NCBI RefSeq assembly: GCF_003254395.2 | Contig: NC_037653.1 | Location: forward strand, 3,632,501 to 3,696,500 | Source of the DNA: Apis mellifera | Taxonomy: Eukaryota; Arthropoda; Insecta; Hymenoptera; Apidae | Length of the DNA: 64,000 bases | Direction: 5' to 3' | Shown here: positions 1-11,280 of the stretch, piece by piece | How the letters are laid out: every line of letters begins with the position of its first letter | Numbering within the stretch: the first letter of the stretch is position 1 | Program-made: the position numbers and the translations under genes | Notes under the pieces: generated by a model | The model's input: the letters and a program-made list of their open reading frames with translations, nothing else | Databases searched by the model: none | Told to the model about the DNA's origin: nothing

Positions 1-137
1 TGTTTCTCGCCACTCGTGTCCTTTTGTCCTGGAACAGCGCAATACAAGAGCTCGGTCACGATAACAAGGGCAGACATATTAGTCTCGGTACCTCGGCAAG
101 CTTGTAAAAGACGCGGAACGTCCGTTCTTATGCAAAC

Positions 138-176
138 CTCTCACTCTCTCTCTATCTCGAGAGGGAGAGAGAGAGG
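138..176. repeat. CT/GA dyad with central TCTCGAGA
   Basis: A CT tract runs into the palindrome TCTCGAGA and then a GA tract, giving an imperfect inverted repeat with arms of about 15 bases. It could form a cruciform or hairpin and supplies GAGAG cores on both strands. Confidence 0.6.
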
Positions 177-335
177 CGACGGTATAAAAAACATCAATGG
201 CCGCCCGTTATCGAGAGAAGTTCTCTTTATACGTACACCTAAACGCGTGTATATATACATATATATACACCGCTCTTTTTAACCTACGTGTGCGCGCGCG
301 CGTTGCTATACGTTCTTGGCTACGGGAGTAGAGGT

Positions 336-351
336 GGCGTAGGGGGCGCTA
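336..351 (+). promoter_or_regulatory. CTCF-like site
   Basis: GGCGTAGGGGGCGCTA fits the CTCF consensus from the fourth base onward; the leading CCA is GGC. It occurs in a GC-rich stretch beside AGAGGTGGCG. Confidence 0.35.
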
Positions 352-1299
352 ATGTCCGCCGTTACTCACGATTCTCATTTGCAAGATTGCCTATACATCT
401 CGTGGCATCCTACCATGACCGTCCTTTCTATACAGGTTCATCCGAGTGTGCGTCAAGCTACATATAACGGGTGTATCGAACGTTCAAGTTTCGCGGATAT
501 TTAAGAGATCCGCGTTTCGAATCTCGTATATATAAATATCGAACGGCTTTTTGAAAACTCTATACTCCACTGTCTCCTTTATCGCCGGTTTGAATTTAAA
601 TTGGCTAGGGTCGGTTCGACAGGCGACGGATGGATGGATCATAAAAATGGATCGACCTCGGCTATTGCCACCTTTTTCTCCCAGGAGGAGCCTTCGGAGG
701 AGGAAAAGCTCGGAGGAAAAAAAACACTGCGTGCAAGTCAATGTCAGGCCAAATTGCCGGCTGGAAAAAATGCGCTCGGCCCTGGCGTCGAGCCGCAGGG
801 TTAGGAAACGCTGTGCGACGCAACAATGCGACTTCAAATTGCCTCGAGTTACCTTGAACGATACGGTTTTTTTTTTTTTCTTCCTTTCTTTTCTTTATCT
901 TTTTTTAACCTCCCTCACGAACAATGACCAAACCGGTGACCCTTTAACTCTGCACGATTTTTCGAGAATTCTTCTTCTTCTTTTTTTTTTCGTCCACCAA
1001 GGATTTTTCGTTCCAAGGATTGATTTACAACACACTCGGTCATTTTCGGAATCGCGTGAGCGTTGTTTCTCTTTCGCTCAAGTCGAACTTTTTTTCAAAT
1101 AAGCGTGAAGTTCGATAGATATATATCTCTATAATAGAAGAGAGTTGAGAATATTTCAAATAAATTTATCAGCGTCAATTTCATTTTTTCTAATTCAATT
1201 TTTGATCAAGTTTTCTTTATCAATATTAATTTTAATCAATATTGAATTAATTAGTATAATAAGTAAAAAATTATTATATATTTGATTTAAAAGATCAAC

Positions 1300-2040
1300 T
1301 CTTATGATTCATCTAATGCTGATTTTAAAAAATAATTTATAAAAATTTATTTTAGCTTGACAAACTAATTTTTTAGTTTTTGTTTATTAACTCAATTTAA
1401 AAAGTATTGAAACGAAAAAATAATTTATAAAAATTTATTTTAGTTTGACAAACTAATTTTTTAGTTTTTAACTCAATTTAAAAAGTATTGAAACGAAGTT
1501 GATTCGAAAAAATAATTTATAAAAATTTATTTTAGTTTGACAAATTAATTTTTTAATTTTTTATTTATTAACTCAATTTAAAAAGTATTGAAACGAAATT
1601 GATTTTAAAAAATAATTTATAAAATAATTTATTTTAGTTTGACAAACTAAATATTATATTTAATTAACTAACTTTTTAGTTTTGTTTATTAAAAATAATT
1701 TATAAAAATTTATTTTAGTTTGGTAAAATAATGTTATATTTAATTAACTAACTCTTTAGTTTTGTTTATTAACTCAATTTAAAAAATATTGAAACGAAGT
1801 TGATTCGAAAAAATAATTTATAAAAATTTATTTTAGTTTGACAAACTAATTTTTTGTTTATTAACTCAATTTAAAAAGTATTGAAACGAAGTTGATTCGA
1901 AAAAATAATTTATAAAAATTTATTTAATTTTGACAAACTAAAATTAACTTTAAATTTATAAAAATTTTGACAAACTAATTTTTTAATTTTGTTTATTAAC
2001 TCAATTTAAAAAGTATTGAAATTGATTCGAAAAAATTTTC
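1300..2040. repeat. AT-rich tandem array, period about 90-105 bp
   Basis: About seven degenerate monomers share AATAATTTATAAAAATTTAT, a TTGACAAACTAA segment, TTAACTCAATTTAAAAAGT and ATTGAAACGAAGTTGATTCG in that order. Several copies have internal deletions. No coding potential. Confidence 0.85.
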
Positions 2041-2251
2041 GAAAGTGAATTATTTCGTTCGATCGAGCGAGCTATTTGTTACAATTATAATTATTAATCA
2101 AGCGTATCGAATGCGGTGAGGAAACGTTTAGAAGAGGTAAGTTTAAAACGTTTCATCGTATCCTCGTATGCATGTTTTACCATCTGGACGCGATCATTCC
2201 ACACACGATGTTACCCATCGTTGCCTCCTTTCATCGTTCGCGACTAGAACC

Positions 2252-2254
<3 letters not shown>
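2041..2254. other. Unique spacer with donor-like site
   Basis: Mixed-composition sequence. AGAG|GTAAGT at 2133-2142 is a strong plus-strand donor match, but no partner acceptor or open exon is evident. Confidence 0.4.

Positions 2255-2326
<72 letters not shown>
2255..2326. repeat. (TA)36 microsatellite
   Basis: Seventy-two uninterrupted bases of TA. Reading frames across it are Tyr-Ile artefacts. Confidence 0.98.
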
Positions 2327-2327
<1 letters not shown>

Positions 2328-3249
2328 GCGCGGCTAAGCGCAATTGCAACAACATTGTACGTGCCAGAGAATACCTGCCAATTATAGCGGCTGCCTTATA
2401 ATTACCTCCTCTGTCTTGCAATAAGATAAGATGGCCCATGGAAAATGGTCGTTCTAGATCAACCGCAAACAAGACCAGCCACGCATAGTCCGTAATGGTG
2501 CTTCTGGAATAAACGTATTGTTACGTGGGTGTTACAAGGCTCCACGTAGGTGTAACCTTACGTTTCCTCGGATGCGCTGGGGATTCACTTTTGAAATTTG
2601 AGAAGTGATGGTTTCAATTTTTTTTTTTGAATAACTAGTCACGTTTCGAAGAAACTAGTTTAATTTTTAGGTTAGATCATAGATAATTCAAAAATTCTAT
2701 TATATATTGCAAAATAAATGGAATAAGGATTAAAATTTTTTAATATTGCAAATATCTTTAATTGGTAAATTTTTAGAGGCTAACAAGATAATTACAAGAA
2801 ATTGAAAGAACGTTACTTTCTCCGAATACTTTTCAGATTCTGGAATCTCAAGAATATTTTATAATGCATATAGAAAGAAATAAAAACAAGATTCGTAACG
2901 TTAAGAAACGTTTTACAAATTTAATTAATTAACATTCTATTAAGAAGAAGAAAAAGAAAGAAAGAAAGAAAGAAAGGAAGATTACAAGCAGCATGCATAA
3001 TCATCACATGCCATAACCTAAAAATACTAATTTATTCTGACATTTATGTTAGTTGACACGAACATTCGCTTTCCTGTCGTTTCCACGGTTAATTTCAATA
3101 TAAAATAACACCAAAGTCTCGTTTCTTATTTAATTACGGCAGTTTTACGATAATTACAGGCAAAGGTGAAAATTGGCGTTGGGCAAAAAACAAAGAGAAA
3201 GAGAGAGAGAGAGAGAGAAATAAAATCCTATTAAGTTAATTTGTTGTAT
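2327..3249. other. Intergenic, mostly AT-rich
   Basis: Unique sequence with an AAAG run at 2942-2980 and a GA run at 3194-3220. GC-richer near 2480-2580. Nothing gene-like. Confidence 0.6.
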
Positions 3250-3660
3250 AACGAAGTCGTAGACCGTAAACAATGTGTGGCTGCGTGAAAAGTTTGGCCG
3301 ATGCGCTGTTAAGACATAATCGGATATTAAAAACCATAGAGCTACCGTGGTGCCGCGTAATTAATTCATAATTGGCTCATCTTTGCAAGAGCCTGTCGCG
3401 CAATCTTAATTCAATCTATCGCCATTTGTGGCGCCTCGTTACGAGCGCCCTCGTCTTGCCAGCCAGCTTGCTGCAGTAGACTCGGGCCTCGGTACGCGAG
3501 GAACGTGTATCCGCTATTCCCGATATAATAATAATTTTGAGTCATCGCCCTTAACGGCAATAAAAATTCAGATCGTAAATATCTTGCTAATAAGCTACGT
3601 GACGGGAATCGAGAAAACGTGTTCTCCTCGTCGTTGTGCACGCTAATTGCACGCGCCTTC
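3250..3660. promoter_or_regulatory. Candidate regulatory island
   Basis: A GC-richer unique stretch inside AT-rich DNA, with GCCATTTGTGGC (a PHO-type GCCAT core in a dyad context), homeodomain-type TAATTAATTCATAATTGG near 3357-3374, and no simple repeats. Short frames on both strands (72-76 codons) overlap each other and show no domain. Function is inferred from composition only. Confidence 0.25.
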
Positions 3661-5239
3661 TTTCGCGACGTTAAAATCGAACGAGAGAAGAAGAAGAAAA
3701 AAAAAAAGATCGAAATCCGGTGAAATAAGGTAGGTATCGAGCGTTTTTAATGTATTAAAAAAATTTTTTTCTCCCATGAAGAGAGAGTATCTCGCGCGGA
3801 GAAATTTTTAACGAAATATTTCGCGTCACGTCGAAATTTCGAACCGAATTCGAAATAACGTACGATACTCGTAAAACTCGTGAATAAGTAATTTAGAGGC
3901 TTTTCAAAAATTATTGTATTGCTATTAAAAATTTGTATTACAAAAATTTTATAATTTGGAATTCGAAATAATATATATGATATTCGGGGATAATTAAGTT
4001 AATAGCTAGATTCGATATTCTATCTAATTAAATAGTATCGTTTATTCTTGCCATTTTTGTCATTCCGAATTTATCGCATAATTTTGTTATCGCGAAATCG
4101 TGTAGCAATGTTATAAACGGATAGTTTCTAGTTGATTAATGGGTAAAAAAACAAGTATATAACCGTGTAGTTAATCGAAACGTCGCGTATTATTCCAAGG
4201 TTGATTTGCGAGCCGACGTAACAGGACAAGTTTCCCTTCTTTTCGCGAATGCTATCAACTTCTGCGAACGTTGTTCTTTTTTTCTCTCTTTCTTTCTTTC
4301 TTTTTTCTGAAATATGCCGTGTGGATAAATGGACGCCGGTTACGCCCGGTAACGCGACATTAACAAAACCCGTTCCACGGAATATTGATCGATTTATATA
4401 TTTTATAAATTGCGCGCGTAGAATCGTTAATTTGAAACGCGTCACGCAATGAAAATGACTTTCGATGCCGTATATATAAAAGCGAGCGCCACGATCTCGT
4501 AAATCAGCCGCTAGTAGGCGTAATTGCCAGGCTCGAAAATAATTTCGATTCGATTTCCATTCTTCTTCGGCGTTCGCGTTCGTTTTGCCATCCCGACATT
4601 GTCGAATCGAATTAACCGTAGAAAGAAGTTTGCCAGGGAAGCCGCTAGATGCCGGCACGGTTACCGGCTATCGAGAGACCTCTCTTTCAGACGATTCAGT
4701 CGTTCGGGCATTCCATAGCCTCTAAAATTATCCGCGTCGTGGGTATCGTCCGTTCGTCGCCCGAATTTTTCATCCCGTGAACATTATTTCTATCCAACTC
4801 CTCGATTTATACGAAACTCCGTTTTCACGAAGTAATTATACGTCGATTAAACGTTGGCGAAAAGAAGAAAAAATATTTAGAAGAAAATAGAAACATGATA
4901 TTTATTCGTTGTGATCTCATTAGCTTTATTTCGCTAATAACAAACTATAGTACGGTATATATATATAGATATAGCTATAGAAAAGCGAGGAAAGATCGAA
5001 AGTATTTTAAATCTACGATCTATTGGCTCCGTGTGAAAGCATATATAAAGACGATTAAACTTATTCCGCTTCTAATATCAATTTCCATGGATAAAGTAGC
5101 ACATCAAGTTGAAGAGAGACGCACTAATGCCTTGCTAATACGGCCTATCGGTGCAAAAAAACTATCGAGCTCGGTCGGTTAACGAGCCTAGACTGTATTA
5201 GTCTCAAGGTCGGATCGCGGTCCAGAAATACTACTCGAG
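3661..5239. other. Unique intergenic sequence
   Basis: Alternating AT-rich and mixed sequence with poly-A/T runs. The minus-strand frame 4128-4658 (176 codons) is rich in Lys/Arg from simple tracts and matches no family I know. Confidence 0.55.
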
Positions 5240-6400
5240 ATCGTTATTTGCAGTCCATTAAGAGCAGGAGGTCTTTAGTGGTCTTTGGTGCAGGGATTCC
5301 GAGGGCCGTGCGCAACCTGGTCCGAGTCAAGTCCGTTCAATCGTACCGAGCAATCTTTACGCGCAATTCATGGCGGAGAGAAAAAAGAGGAGGGGAATGT
5401 GGACGGGAAAGGAACGGGAACGGCGATGATCTTTCTCCTTCATTTTGCTCTCCTCTCGCTATATACACGTCGTCCGGCTATCTATCCCTTCCGCGATTCT
5501 CGTTTGTAAGGTATTCTAGTTCGTTTTCTCTTTTGTCCTCGTTCCACGGTACGCGCTCGGCAGAGAGCTATGGGCAAAGCCAAGGGAGTGGTTGTCCTCC
5601 CACGGTCTCTCTCTCTCCACGGCTACGAGTTTTCGTTCGGTTAGAGGAGTCGGCGGGCGCCCATTGCCCGTCACTATCCCCAGTTTCCGCGCCATTTCTC
5701 CGTAACGCGCGCCATTTCCTCCCTTCCCCCATACCCTCGCTTCCTCTTTTGTTTCTCTTTCTCTCTCTCCTTCGCGTCTCTCCTCTTTCTATTTTTCTTT
5801 CTCCTTTTTCCTATGTGTGTATACGTGTGTGTGTGTGTGTGTGTGTGTATAAGCCTCCCTTTCTCCATCACCCTCGCTGTTTGTTCTTTATTTGGGTTAT
5901 TTGGTCCGCGCAAATACCACCTTCCTCCGCCCACTCCTCCAACTTCGTACGCTCTTTCTGCATCGCGACCTGCGGGAAAAAATTTTTTTCTGCAAATATC
6001 AAACACGCTACGTTTCCTCGCATTTTTTTTTTTTCTTCTTCGCCACGACACTTTCGTATGCGGCTGCAACGATACGATTTTTCAAACGCGCTCTTATCGA
6101 TTCGTCGAACGTTCTCGAATATATCCCTCTCTCGAAAGAGAGAGAGAGAGAGAGGATTGTAATAAGAATGTAATAAGAGGAACAAAGGAATCTGTCATCC
6201 GCGCCGGAAGTCGCCTTGGAAACGATCCAAAGTGGATTCGAGATTGAAAGTCTCTTTCGTCTGAATTCTTTCCACGATTTTTTTTTTCTCCTTCGACCCG
6301 CAGCGGCGTTGTGATCGCCGTTCACGATTTTAATCGACGCGTCGGATCGACTCGTGGCGCCCATGTACCAACCCTCGGACTATATAATTTCGCGGTAAAC
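5240..6400. other. Pyrimidine-rich intergenic block
   Basis: From about 5420 to 5830 the plus strand is strongly pyrimidine-rich, ending in a GT run. Frames across it on both strands (for example 304 codons at 5248-6162) are Ser/Phe/Leu or Arg/Lys composition artefacts. A GA run lies at 6136-6155. Confidence 0.6.
5825..5848. repeat. (GT)12 microsatellite
   Basis: Uninterrupted GT repeat following TGTGTATACGT. Confidence 0.95.
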
Positions 6401-7334
6401 GGTGCGACGGCCGGGCTTAAGAACAGGGAGCAGCAGCCGACGAGACGAACCCGCCGGTCCACGCTCCTATATACCCATTTTAAATACGATTATGCCTGCT
6501 GGTGTATCGGCTTGTTCTTTATATAGAAATAGGCGTGTTTTCACCGCTCGCTATAAGAGAAATTGCTATTATCACGATACACGGAATGTTCCTTTTCCAA
6601 AATTTTCCAAAATTCAAAATTCGAAAAATTTTATATTCGACAAATAAAATTGGTCAAGTTTATTTGTATATATATATTTATACGTGAAAATCTTTCGAAT
6701 TCAAGCCTCGTTTCTTCAATTTCGTATCTTTTTTTTTGAAAATTATAGGAATCCGAACGTTAAGCGTTCTCTCACTTACTTACGAGGGAAGAGGAATCCC
6801 TGGATAAAGTATCTGTGCTGCCGGGCGAAACGTATTTTCCCCGCTTTAAATTCGGCGACTCGCGTCAGAAAGCGAATTCGCATTCTCGGGCAGATCGTGT
6901 GCACGTAGCTAAAATATTGACCGGCGTATCTATTCGTACGAATTCATCTGGCAATCGTCCAACTCTTTCGTCGACCTAGGGCACCCCTGTATATGTCGAG
7001 GTAGCGTTGACAGGAGCGGCAATGAAAATAAATATCGGAACAGTCGGCCGGGCTGACGAAAAACCAGGGAAGGGTGGACGATCCGCTAGCTGACGTGGCA
7101 CGTCGTCGCCCGTCGATAGAAATGCTGGCCCCCGGTGGGCGTCCCCGCTTCCGGTTCGGGAGAAATAGCTTTCCTTCCTTTCCTCCCTTTCCCTTCCTCC
7201 CTTTTTCTCTCTCTGTCTCTTTTTCTTCCTTTTCCAACGTTGGCCAACACTCTCATCCTTTACATCGAATGAATGTGTATATATAATATGTGATGAATCA
7301 ATTTTTGTTCAAAATTAATAATCGTAATTCTATT
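6401..7334. other. Unique intergenic sequence
   Basis: Mixed sequence. 6940-7150 is GC-richer and unique (possible element). 7165-7235 is pyrimidine-rich. No gene recognised. Confidence 0.55.
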
Positions 7335-9845
7335 TGTGGTTTTTTGAAATTTATTTGTGATATTTTTTTTATTATTCATTTTTCATTAATTCGACTCGAT
7401 TTTACGTCAATCGATGAAAAATTATCACGAGATATCGATATATCGGAAAGGGAAATTCGTTGGTGGCCACGAATGACGTTGAATTTTTTTTTTCTTTTCG
7501 AAAATTCATCAGATGGCCCGGTTAATTATTATTTATTATCATGTTATTATTTATTAATCCTATTTATTATTTCTTGAAATTTATTTATAGTGATATTTTT
7601 TTTCTTTATTCATTTTCCATTAATTTTAATGATTCGATTTTATATCAATTTCGAAAAATTATCACGAGATATCGATATTGGCGTTTTTTTTTCTTTTTTC
7701 GAAAATTCATCAGATGGCCCGGTTAATTATTATTTATTATTATATTATTATTTATTAATCCTATTTATTATTTCTTGGAATTTATCACTGATGATATTTT
7801 TTTTCTTATTCATTTTCCATTAATTATTTCTTGAAATTTATCACTGATATTTTTTTTCTTATTCATTTTACATTAATTATTTCTTGAAATTTATCACTGA
7901 TGATATTTTTTTTTATTCATTTTCCATTAATTTCAATGATTCGATTTTATGTCAATCGACGAAAAATTATTACGAAATGTGTACCGATATATCGGAAAAG
8001 GAAATTCGTTGGCGGCCTTTTTTTTTCTTTTCGAAAATTCATCAAATGGCCCGATTAATTATTATTTATTATCACATTATTATTTATTAATCCTATTTAT
8101 TATTTCTTGAAATTTATCACTGGTGATATTTTTTTTTTATTCATTTTCCATTAATTTTAATGATTCGATTTTATATCATTTTCGAAAAATTATCACGTAG
8201 ACGAGATATCGATATTGGCGTTTTTTCTTTTTTTTTTCGAAAATTCATCAGATGGTTAATTATTATTTATTATCATATTATTATTTATTAATCCTATTTA
8301 TTATTTCTTGAAATTTATTATATTTTGATGATATTTTTTTTTCTTATTCATTTCCAATTAATTCCGATGACACGATTTTATATCAATTTCGAAAAATTAT
8401 CACGAGATATCGATATATCGAAAAAGGAAATTCATTGATGGCCACGAATGACGTTGCCTTTTTTCTTTTCTTTTCAAAAATTCATCAGATAGCCTGGTTA
8501 ATTATTATTTATTATTATATTATTATTTATTAATCCTATTTATTATTTCTTGAAATTTATTTATGGTAATATTTTTTCTTATTCATTTTCGATGATTCGA
8601 TTTTATATCAATTTCGAAAAATTATCATAAAATATTGATATACCGAAAATTATATATTGATATACAGAAAAGGAAATTCGTTGACTCTTTTTTTTTGTTT
8701 TTTTTTGAAAATTCATCAGATATTATTATTTATTAATCCTATTTATTATTTCTTGAAATTTTATTTATGGTAATATTTTTTCTTATTCATTTTCCATTAA
8801 TTTCGATGATTCGATTTTATATCAATTTCGAAAAATTAATCACGAGATGTCGAATATACCGGAAAAGGAAATTCATTGGCGACTTTTTTCTTTTTTTCTT
8901 TTTTCGAAAATTCATCAGATGGCCCGGTTAATTATTATTTATTAATAATTTATATATTAAAAAAATATATATATATAATTATTATTTATTACTTATTAAT
9001 TTAATAAATAATTTATTTATTAAAATAATAATTTATTAATAAATATTATTTATTATTATTTATCAAAATTTATTTATTATACATTAATTATTATAATTTA
9101 TTATTTCTTATATTTATTTATATTTAATATTTTTTCTTATTTATTTTCCATTAATTTCGATGATTCAATTTTACATCAATCAATAAAAAATTATCACGAG
9201 ATATCGAATATACCGGAAAAGAAAATTCGTTGGCTCTTTTTTTTTCTTTTTTTGAAAATTCATCAGATATTATTATTTATTAATCCTATTTATTATTTCT
9301 TGAAATTTATCACTGATGATACTTATTTTACTTATTCATTTTCCATTAATTTCGATGATTCCATTTTATATCAATTTCGAGATGTCGAATATACGTGAAA
9401 AGGAAATTCATTTTTTCGAAAATTCATCAAATGGTCCGATTAATTATTATTTATTATTATATTATTATTTATCAATCCTATTTATTATTTCTTGAAATTT
9501 ATCACTAATGATATTTTATCTTATTCATTTTCCATTAATTTCGATGATTCGATTTTACCATCGATCAATAAAAAATTATCACGAAATATCGAAAAGGAAA
9601 TTCGTTGGCTACCTTTTCCTTTCTTCCTCTCTCAAAAATTCATCAGATATTATTATTTATCAATTTATTATTTCTTGAAATTTATCATGATTATATTTTA
9701 TCTTATTCATTTTCCATTAATTTCGATGATTCGATTTTATATCAATTTCGAAAAGTTATCAGATAGACGAGCTCTCGAAATACCGGAAAAGGAAATTCGT
9801 TGGCTATCTTTTCCTTTCTTCCTCTCTCGAAAATTCATCAGATTT
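7335..9845. repeat. Large AT-rich tandem array, period about 200-235 bp, 11 anchors
   Basis: The anchor ATTCATCA(G/A)A recurs at 7504, 7705, 8037, 8243, 8480, 8711, 8910, 9258, 9422, 9638 and 9833. Each monomer carries, in order, TTATTCATTTTCCATTAATT, GATTCGATTTTATATCAATT, ATTATCACGAGATATCGATA, GGAAAAGGAAATTCGTTGGC, a T/C-rich run, the anchor, often GGCCCGGTTAATTATT, and TTTATTATTTCTTGAAATTT. Longer spacings contain nested partial duplications (7790-7915) or AT expansions (8940-9130). Confidence 0.95.
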
Positions 9846-11090
9846 TGTTATTCATCGAATAATGATATATCGCGAGGCCGCGAGTTCTTGCTCCTGCATC
9901 ATTCTGCACTGCCGCGTCCACGCGTTATTTACGTGACAGTTAATTTGCCGGGGCGTCCTCGTGTTATGGCGACGCGAGTGCCGCGCGAAATTAATTAAAG
10001 TCGGAAAACGGTAAGACGCGAGGGGAGGGGAGGGGAGGGGAGGCGGCGCGGCCGACGCATTCCACGGTTTCGTTATCTTCTTGGCTCGCCGCGATGCTTC
10101 TATGTTTAATTATAAAGTTAGATTGGCGAGTTTGATCAGGGAATTCCCAAGTTTTAATTGCCAAGCTTTCTTTCTTTCCTTTTATTTTATTTTTGATATC
10201 TGATCTCGAAAAAGATAGAAGAAAATAAGAGAAGAAGGGATGCAGTGTCGATCAATTTTTTAATTGGCGAATTTATCTAGAAAAAAAAAAATTATTCGTT
10301 ATCAATTATCGAGAAAAAGTCTGTATAAATAATATTAAAAAAATAATATATTTATATATATATTGTCGTTCGTTTCAATTTTTGCCAAAAAGTAACCCGA
10401 TTGAAAATTCCGCTTTGGATGGTATTAACGCGAATGGAAAATTAGTTTTCCTCTCCTTTCTTCTTCTTCTTCTTTTTTTTCCTCTCTCTTTCCCTCTCTC
10501 TCGGCCGTACAATACTTTTAGAGACCGTTTCGGCAGTTCGGTAAAATCACGAACCTTTCGAGACGTCGTTACGAAGCTACGTGCCTTGCAACTTCAGACG
10601 CCTAATTCTCCTTATGATCCTGCACTATTTCGTAAACCGCAGTCGTTGTACTCCTGGGACGATCGTGCAACGAGATTCTGCGGAACATCTGCGCCAACTG
10701 GAGAGGACACACCACGCCAAAATTGCATTTCTTACGTTGCGGGAAGGGATTCCCTTGATTTCGAAGACAACGGGAAATTACTAATTTCATACCCCGTGTT
10801 AAGCCCTTCCCCTCTTCTCTAATTTCCATATAATGACGTGCATATAACGTCGATCGAACAGTATTTCGTATTTTAATTTATCTTATCTCCGAACCTATCT
10901 TAAAAAATGTAATAAAATAAAAATCAGCTTGAAATCTAATCTAATTATTCGAATCGCGCGATCTATTTAACATTTAAGGATTCCCAAATTCATAATTTCT
11001 TTGTTTCGATTCAAATGTAAAGGAAAATACGATGAAAAGATTCTTCCCACGGTTGTGACCAATTTTTAATAAGATTCGAGGGAAGCGTCG
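9846..11090. other. Unique intergenic sequence
   Basis: A GC-richer segment at 9870-10075 contains CGTTATGGCGACGCGAG (PHO-type core) and an AGGGG repeat. The rest is mixed to AT-rich. The frame 10382-10822 (146 codons) has a Leu/Phe run from a CTT tract and is not recognised. Confidence 0.55.
10021..10042 (+). repeat. (AGGGG)4 run, G-quadruplex potential
   Basis: Four GGGG runs separated by single A, the ideal G4 pattern, on the plus strand. Confidence 0.85.
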
Positions 11091-11280
11091 CCGGCTATCC
11101 GCGCGGATTGTTTGCGCGGAAGAATGGAAGACGGGTGGTGGGGGGCGGCGAGGGTTACCCCCACCACGAGGCGCTGGAGGCCCGCATCGAGGCCCGTAAG
11201 CGGCCAACAAGTCGGCCTTGAATGGCCGCCCCCCACTCCCGAGCGAGCCCCTATTACCATCATGGCTGGTGCTAAAGCTT
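11091..11280. promoter_or_regulatory. GC-rich island with PHO-type motif
   Basis: A sharp GC-rich island in AT-rich surroundings with TGGGGGGCGGCG, CACCACGAGGCGC and GAATGGCCGCC (GCCAT core on the minus strand at about 11220). Frames on both strands are about 65-78 codons and unrecognised. Candidate regulatory element only. Confidence 0.3.

Larger units (their letters stand above)
1..1299. other. Unique intergenic sequence
   Basis: No gene is recognised. The stretch holds short AT and GC dinucleotide runs at about 249-302, a GC-richer segment around 300-360, mixed sequence to 1100, then AT-rich DNA leading into the tandem array. The open frame over 551-1102 has low-complexity Arg/Ser/Phe content with poly-T runs and shows no domain. 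Confidence 0.6.

Noticed and set aside
551..1102. 183-codon open frame
   Set aside because: Contains a poly-Phe run from a poly-T tract and no recognisable motif; antisense frame also open.
2168..2472. Tyr-Ile repeat frames on both strands
   Set aside because: Translation of the (TA)36 microsatellite.
5248..6162. 304-codon open frame on the plus strand
   Set aside because: Ser/Phe/Leu/Arg composition from CT-rich and GT-repeat DNA; several other frames are open over the same bases on both strands; no domain, and no sensible exon structure.
10382..10822. 146-codon frame with an apparent hydrophobic N-terminal segment
   Set aside because: The hydrophobic run derives from a CTT simple tract; the rest matches nothing known and the ATG has no supporting context.
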